A stretch of 9,535 nt of DNA from Candidatus Nanopelagicales bacterium. GTDB taxonomy: Bacteria; Actinomycetota; Actinomycetes; S36-B12; UBA5976. Positions 6,855-9,535 of the stretch are shown in pieces. The stretch covers positions 1-9,535 of the forward strand of contig JAIOWT010000028.1 in assembly GCA_021742025.1 (NCBI GenBank). The letters run 5' to 3'. Within the stretch, counting starts at the first letter, position 1. Every line of letters starts with the position of its first letter. The notes below the pieces were generated by a model. The model was not told the DNA's origin, made no database searches, and saw nothing but the letters and a program-made list of their open reading frames with translations. Position numbers and translations under genes: made by a program.

Positions 6855-7026
6855 GCATTTCTTGGGCGTGTCAGGCTAAAAACCCTTGATTTTGAGCCGT
6901 AAAGTCACAAGTGAGCCAGGCGGGGAAGTCTGGAACAACTCAATCGCCGTTAATTCGCAAGGGTTAATGACAACAAAGATCGCCGGCATTCATCAATGGA
7001 GGTCGGGTAACTATGGAGGATCCAAA
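6855..7026 (+). promoter_or_regulatory. hup upstream region and leader
   Basis: This 172-bp stretch lies between the leuCD terminator and the hup start. TAAAGT (6900-6905) is a possible -10 without a good -35; it would give a leader of about 115 nt. Alternatively TTGCAT (6853-6858) and TAAAAA (6877-6882), 18 bp apart, could serve. ATGGAGG occurs twice, at 6996-7002 and 7013-7019, with the second copy supplying the hup ribosome binding site GGAGGA (7015-7020), 6 nt before GTG 7027. The hup frame is open upstream to 6886, but the HU family N-terminus (MNKAELI) argues for GTG 7027. Confidence 0.4.
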
Positions 7027-7305
7027 GTGAACAAGGCAGAACTAATTGATGGAGTTGCTGAAGCCGCAGGCCTAAGCAAAAAAGACGCTACCGCAGCCGT
7101 AGATGCAGTTTTCGACAGCATCTCCCGCGCAGTAGCCAAGGGTGACAAGGTTTCCCTAACAGGCTTCGGCATCTTCGAGAAGTCAGACCGCGCAGCTCGT
7201 ACTGGCCGCAACCCACAGACTGGTGCTCCAGTTCAGATTGCAGCAACATCAGTACCTAAGTTCCGCGCAGGCGCTGAATTCAAGAAAAAGGTTTCAGGCA
7301 AATAA
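7027..7305 (+). CDS. hup: DNA-binding protein HU
   Basis: Nucleoid-associated histone-like protein that binds and bends DNA as a dimer. From GTG 7027 it has 92 residues, the standard HU length, beginning [21 protein letters not shown]. The signature around [21 protein letters not shown] (46-66) is intact and includes P63, the proline that intercalates at the tip of the DNA-binding arm. The lysine/alanine-rich C-terminal tail of mycobacterial HupB and Streptomyces HupS is absent; the protein ends shortly after [12 protein letters not shown]. Ribosome binding site GGAGGA lies 6 nt upstream. Location after leuD matches hupB/hupS in other actinobacteria. It has its own terminator and is probably a single-gene, highly expressed unit. 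Codon use looks more selective than in neighbouring genes, as expected for that. Confidence 0.97.
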   Translation: MNKAELIDGVAEAAGLSKKDATAAVDAVFDSISRAVAKGDKVSLTGFGIFEKSDRAARTGRNPQTGAPVQIAATSVPKFRAGAEFKKKVSGK

Positions 7306-7322
7306 GCCTCAAAGCTTAAAGC

Positions 7323-7363
7323 GATCGGACTCGTTGGGAAACCAACGAGTCCGATCCATTTTT
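7323..7363 (+). terminator. intrinsic terminator of hup
   Basis: GATCGGACTCGTTGG (7323-7337) and CCAACGAGTCCGATC (7342-7356) form a perfect 15-bp stem closed by a GAAA loop, followed by TTTTT at 7359-7363. It is one of the strongest hairpins in the window, fitting a highly transcribed gene. Confidence 0.93.
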
Positions 7364-7382
7364 ATGTCAGGATGATTAAGTC

Positions 7383-8123
7383 ATGAGTAAATTCCCGCCA
7401 CAGTCCCCACGAGGCTTTTGGTATTGGATCATTGAATTCATCTTGCGCCCAATCTTGAAAGCAGCAACATCGCGGGACTGGCGAGGTGGCGAGTACTTGC
7501 GCATTGAGCAAGGAATTGTCGTCGCCATGAATCATCTGTCATGGTACGACCCATTAGTTGCTGCACATTTTGTAAACGACAATGGTCGCCCGGTTCGGTT
7601 TTTAGCAAAAGTAGAAGTCTTTAACATTCCACTACTTGGTTCTATTTTGAGAAGTGCGGGCCAGATTCCAGTGAAGCGCGGAAACTCAGATGCCGCTGCT
7701 GGCTCACTCCGCGAGGCAATCACTGCAATTAACAATGGTCAATGTGTTGTGATCTACCCAGAAGGCACTTTGACGCGTGATCCAAACTTGTGGCCGATGA
7801 CTGCAAAAACTGGCGCTGCTCGAATTGCGCTGATGACTGGAGCGCCCGTTATTCCAGCAGCACAATGGGGACCGCAAGAAGTTCTCGCTCCTTACACAAA
7901 ACGACTGAGATTGTTTCCACGCAAGACCATGCATGTCTGGGCTGGACCAGCTGTGGACTTAGAAGATTTACGAACACAACCGGTAACTGCGGCAACGCTG
8001 CGGGAAGCCACCGAACGAATCATGTTGGCAATTACTAAAATATTGGCAGAGCAACGAGGCGAAGTTCCGCCTGCCGAGCCACTTGATCGTCGGATTGCAC
8101 TTCAAAAGAAAGCAGACTCATAA
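7383..8123 (+). CDS. plsC: 1-acyl-sn-glycerol-3-phosphate acyltransferase family protein
   Basis: Transfers an acyl chain to lysophosphatidic acid, giving phosphatidic acid at the inner face of the membrane. It has 246 residues, in the PlsC range. Motif I is NHLSWYD (50-56) with catalytic H51 and D56. Motif II is GQIPVKRG (93-100), motif III is YPEGT (125-129) and motif IV is around APVIPAA (154-160). A hydrophobic N-terminal stretch at about 12-26 (FWYWIIEFILRPIL) may anchor it to the membrane. The stop TAA overlaps the gpsA ATG by one base, so the two lipid genes are coupled. Before the start, AGGA (7369-7372) is 10 nt away, a long spacing. GATGAT (7371-7376) ends 6 nt before ATG and could instead be the -10 of a leaderless transcript. 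Acceptor specificity is by family; related lysophospholipid acyltransferases cannot be excluded. Confidence 0.9.
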   Translation: MSKFPPQSPRGFWYWIIEFILRPILKAATSRDWRGGEYLRIEQGIVVAMNHLSWYDPLVAAHFVNDNGRPVRFLAKVEVFNIPLLGSILRSAGQIPVKRGNSDAAAGSLREAITAINNGQCVVIYPEGTLTRDPNLWPMTAKTGAARIALMTGAPVIPAAQWGPQEVLAPYTKRLRLFPRKTMHVWAGPAVDLEDLRTQPVTAATLREATERIMLAITKILAEQRGEVPPAEPLDRRIALQKKADS

Positions 8124-9142
8124 TGCGGGTAGCAGTAATGGGTGCTGGTTCTTGGGGAACAGTATTCTCGATGATTCTGTCTGATGCTGGGTGTGATGTT
8201 TCCTTATGGGCGCGCAATATTTCGATTGCGCAAGATATTAATTCCACTCACATTAACCACGCATACTTTCCGGAATTAGCTCTTCCGACAAATATTGTGG
8301 CAACTTCTAATCCAGATCAAGCGTTGACTGGCGCTGACCTGGTTGTGCTTGCGATGCCAGCCCAAACTCTGCGAGGGAATCTTTCGGCATGGAGTTTGTC
8401 GATTCCAAACGACTCGGTACTTGTTTCACTCATTAAGGGCGTCGAGTTAGGCACTGCCGAGCGCATGACTGAAGTTATTGCCGGGGTAGCAAAAGTAGAT
8501 CCCGATCGAGTTGCGGTTGTTTCGGGGCCAAACTTGGCGAACGAAATTGCAGCTCGCGAGCCAGCAGCAACCACTGTTGCTTGCGTAAACGAAGAGTTCG
8601 CAATTCAGATACAAGATGCCTGCACCACAGATTATTTCCGTCCGTACTACACAACAGATGTGATCGGTGTTGAAATTGCCGGAGCCGTAAAGAATGTAAT
8701 TGCGCTGGCAAACGGAATGGCCGTTGGGCTTGGGTATGGCGAAAACTCCCAATCTGCGCTAATGACTCGAGGCTTAGCTGAGATGTCCCGACTTGGCGTT
8801 GCACTTGGCGCTAACCCATTAACATTTGCAGGCCTTGCTGGCGTTGGCGATTTGATTGCAACCTGTCAGTCGCCGCTATCTCGGAACCGAACCATTGGGG
8901 TTTACCTGGGTGAAGGTAAAACTATTGACCAGGCGCAAGCTTTGACTAAAACAACTTCCGAAGGTGTAAAGAGCTGTCAATCTATTTTGGATCTAGCTAA
9001 CCGACATGGCGTTGAGATGCCAATCACCGAGCAAGTCGTAAACGTTATTCATCATGGAACTAGCGCCGAGAAAGTCTTAAAGGCCTTCATGTCTCGCCCG
9101 ACTACGGCCGAGGAAGGTCAAGAACTCATGGAGCACGAGTAG
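8123..9142 (+). CDS. gpsA: NAD(P)+-dependent glycerol-3-phosphate dehydrogenase
   Basis: Reduces dihydroxyacetone phosphate to sn-glycerol 3-phosphate, the phospholipid backbone precursor. At 339 residues it has the normal length. GAGSWG (7-12) is the Rossmann nucleotide-binding motif. LIKGVE (103-108) carries K105 and SGPNLANEIA (134-143) follows. The catalytic lysine is K190 in GAVKNVIALANG (187-198). D243 lies in GVGDLIATC, and the SRNR segment (253-256) binds substrate phosphate. All key residues are present. The gene overlaps plsC by one base and ends 3 bp from the convergent PLP-enzyme gene. The plsC-gpsA pair makes a small phospholipid operon. Confidence 0.97.
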   Translation: MRVAVMGAGSWGTVFSMILSDAGCDVSLWARNISIAQDINSTHINHAYFPELALPTNIVATSNPDQALTGADLVVLAMPAQTLRGNLSAWSLSIPNDSVLVSLIKGVELGTAERMTEVIAGVAKVDPDRVAVVSGPNLANEIAAREPAATTVACVNEEFAIQIQDACTTDYFRPYYTTDVIGVEIAGAVKNVIALANGMAVGLGYGENSQSALMTRGLAEMSRLGVALGANPLTFAGLAGVGDLIATCQSPLSRNRTIGVYLGEGKTIDQAQALTKTTSEGVKSCQSILDLANRHGVEMPITEQVVNVIHHGTSAEKVLKAFMSRPTTAEEGQELMEHE

Positions 9143-9145
9143 TTA

Positions 9146-9535
9146 CTAGTAGCCCATTTTTGGTTGAGTTTGGTTTTCAATTTCACCAGTGGCATTAAGT
9201 GCTTGTTCGAGATCTGCCCAAATATCGTTCGCGTTCTCGATTCCAACAGAGATACGAATTAGGTTATCAGGAACTGCAGAGTTTTCTTTTGGCCATCTGC
9301 GCCTGCGTTCCATTAATGTTTCGACTCCACCAAGTGAAGTTGCGTAGGTAATTAGCTCAACTGATTGACACACTCGCTCAGCATCTTCGGCATCACCGTC
9401 GACTTCAAAAGCCAACATAAATCCTGGGCCATCAGATTGCCGTTTTGCAATGTCTGCATTCTTGTGACCCCCAAGTCCTGGGTAATGCACAGCACTAACC
9501 TTGCTGTGCCCAGCTAGCTTTTCGGCAATGAATTG
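9146..9535 (-). CDS. cystathionine gamma-synthase-like PLP enzyme, C-terminal part
   Basis: The 3' end of a Cys/Met-metabolism PLP enzyme gene; 129 residues are visible and the rest, including the PLP-lysine, lies beyond the right edge. Full-length members have about 380-400 residues. Visible features are VSAVHYPGLGGH, SDGPGFMLAFEVDGD, YATSLGGVETLMERRRRWP and VPDNLIRISVGIEN. The SLGG segment and the Arg of LIRIS, which binds the substrate carboxylate in this family, are both present. This region does not separate cystathionine gamma-synthase (MetB) from cystathionine lyases or O-acylhomoserine sulfhydrylases. The gene ends with TAG immediately followed in frame by TAA (9143-9145), and its stop is 3 bp from the gpsA stop. 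No terminator is seen between the two genes. Confidence 0.88.
   Translation of the reverse strand, partial: QFIAEKLAGHSKVSAVHYPGLGGHKNADIAKRQSDGPGFMLAFEVDGDAEDAERVCQSVELITYATSLGGVETLMERRRRWPKENSAVPDNLIRISVGIENANDIWADLEQALNATGEIENQTQPKMGY

Noticed and set aside
6886..7026. N-terminal extension of HU from an upstream in-frame start (6886 or ATG 6967)
   Set aside because: HU proteins begin at MNK-ELI, and GTG 7027 has GGAGGA six bases upstream. The upstream residues show no HU similarity, and neither upstream start has a comparable ribosome binding site.
8475..8804. Antisense open frames opposite gpsA (also 8447-8752 and 8317-8574)
   Set aside because: All lie within the conserved GpsA coding region, in shadow frames without ribosome binding sites or recognisable domains.
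1..9535. Mobile element, CRISPR array, defence island or new multi-gene system
   Set aside because: Every gene belongs to a known housekeeping family, the order follows familiar actinobacterial synteny, intergenic gaps are short, and I saw no repeat arrays, integrase or transposase, or abrupt change in base composition.

Overview
The window reads as a chromosomal core-genome segment of an actinobacterium with moderate GC (by eye, mid-to-high 40s percent) and compact spacing. Three things point there: the gene order, an IclR protein that looks like actinobacterial NdgR/LtbR, and the tRNA-Gln/tRNA-Glu pair next to gltX. From memory, the run FAH-family gene, gltX, tRNA-Gln and tRNA-Glu, iclR, leuC, leuD, hup, gpsA follows the M. 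tuberculosis Rv2993c to Rv2982c and Streptomyces ndgR-leuCD-hupS-gpsA neighbourhoods. A streamlined freshwater lineage such as acI/Nanopelagicales would fit the composition and compactness, but the sequence alone does not prove it. No mobile element, CRISPR array, prophage or toxin-like gene is visible.

Layout. Positions 1-1418 hold a citramalate synthase gene (cimA) whose 5' end lies outside the window. An FAH-family hydrolase/isomerase gene (1453-2217) and glutamyl-tRNA synthetase gltX (2239-3720) follow on the same strand. Next are tRNA-Gln(CUG) on + and tRNA-Glu(CUC) on -, converging on a shared hairpin. On the - strand lies an IclR-family regulator (4032-4751), divergent from leuC-leuD (4813-6809). 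The 61-bp gap between regulator and leuC holds a compact candidate operator. LeuCD ends at a strong terminator. The HU gene hup (7027-7305) has its own strong terminator, and then come plsC and gpsA (7383-9142), overlapping by one base. The 3' part of a cystathionine gamma-synthase-like PLP enzyme gene lies on the - strand at the right edge.

How the genes fit together. CimA makes citramalate for isoleucine synthesis, and LeuCD is the isomerase used both in leucine synthesis and, in organisms with CimA, on citramalate. The IclR protein probably controls leuCD and itself. GltX stands beside genes for both tRNAs that a non-discriminating GluRS would charge. PlsC and GpsA both serve phospholipid synthesis: GpsA makes glycerol-3-phosphate and PlsC adds the second acyl chain.

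I found no undescribed system. The points most worth a second look are the divergent iclR/leuC control region, apparently leaderless starts, the Gln in place of the second metal-site His of CimA, and a minicistron-like arrangement directly upstream of hup.
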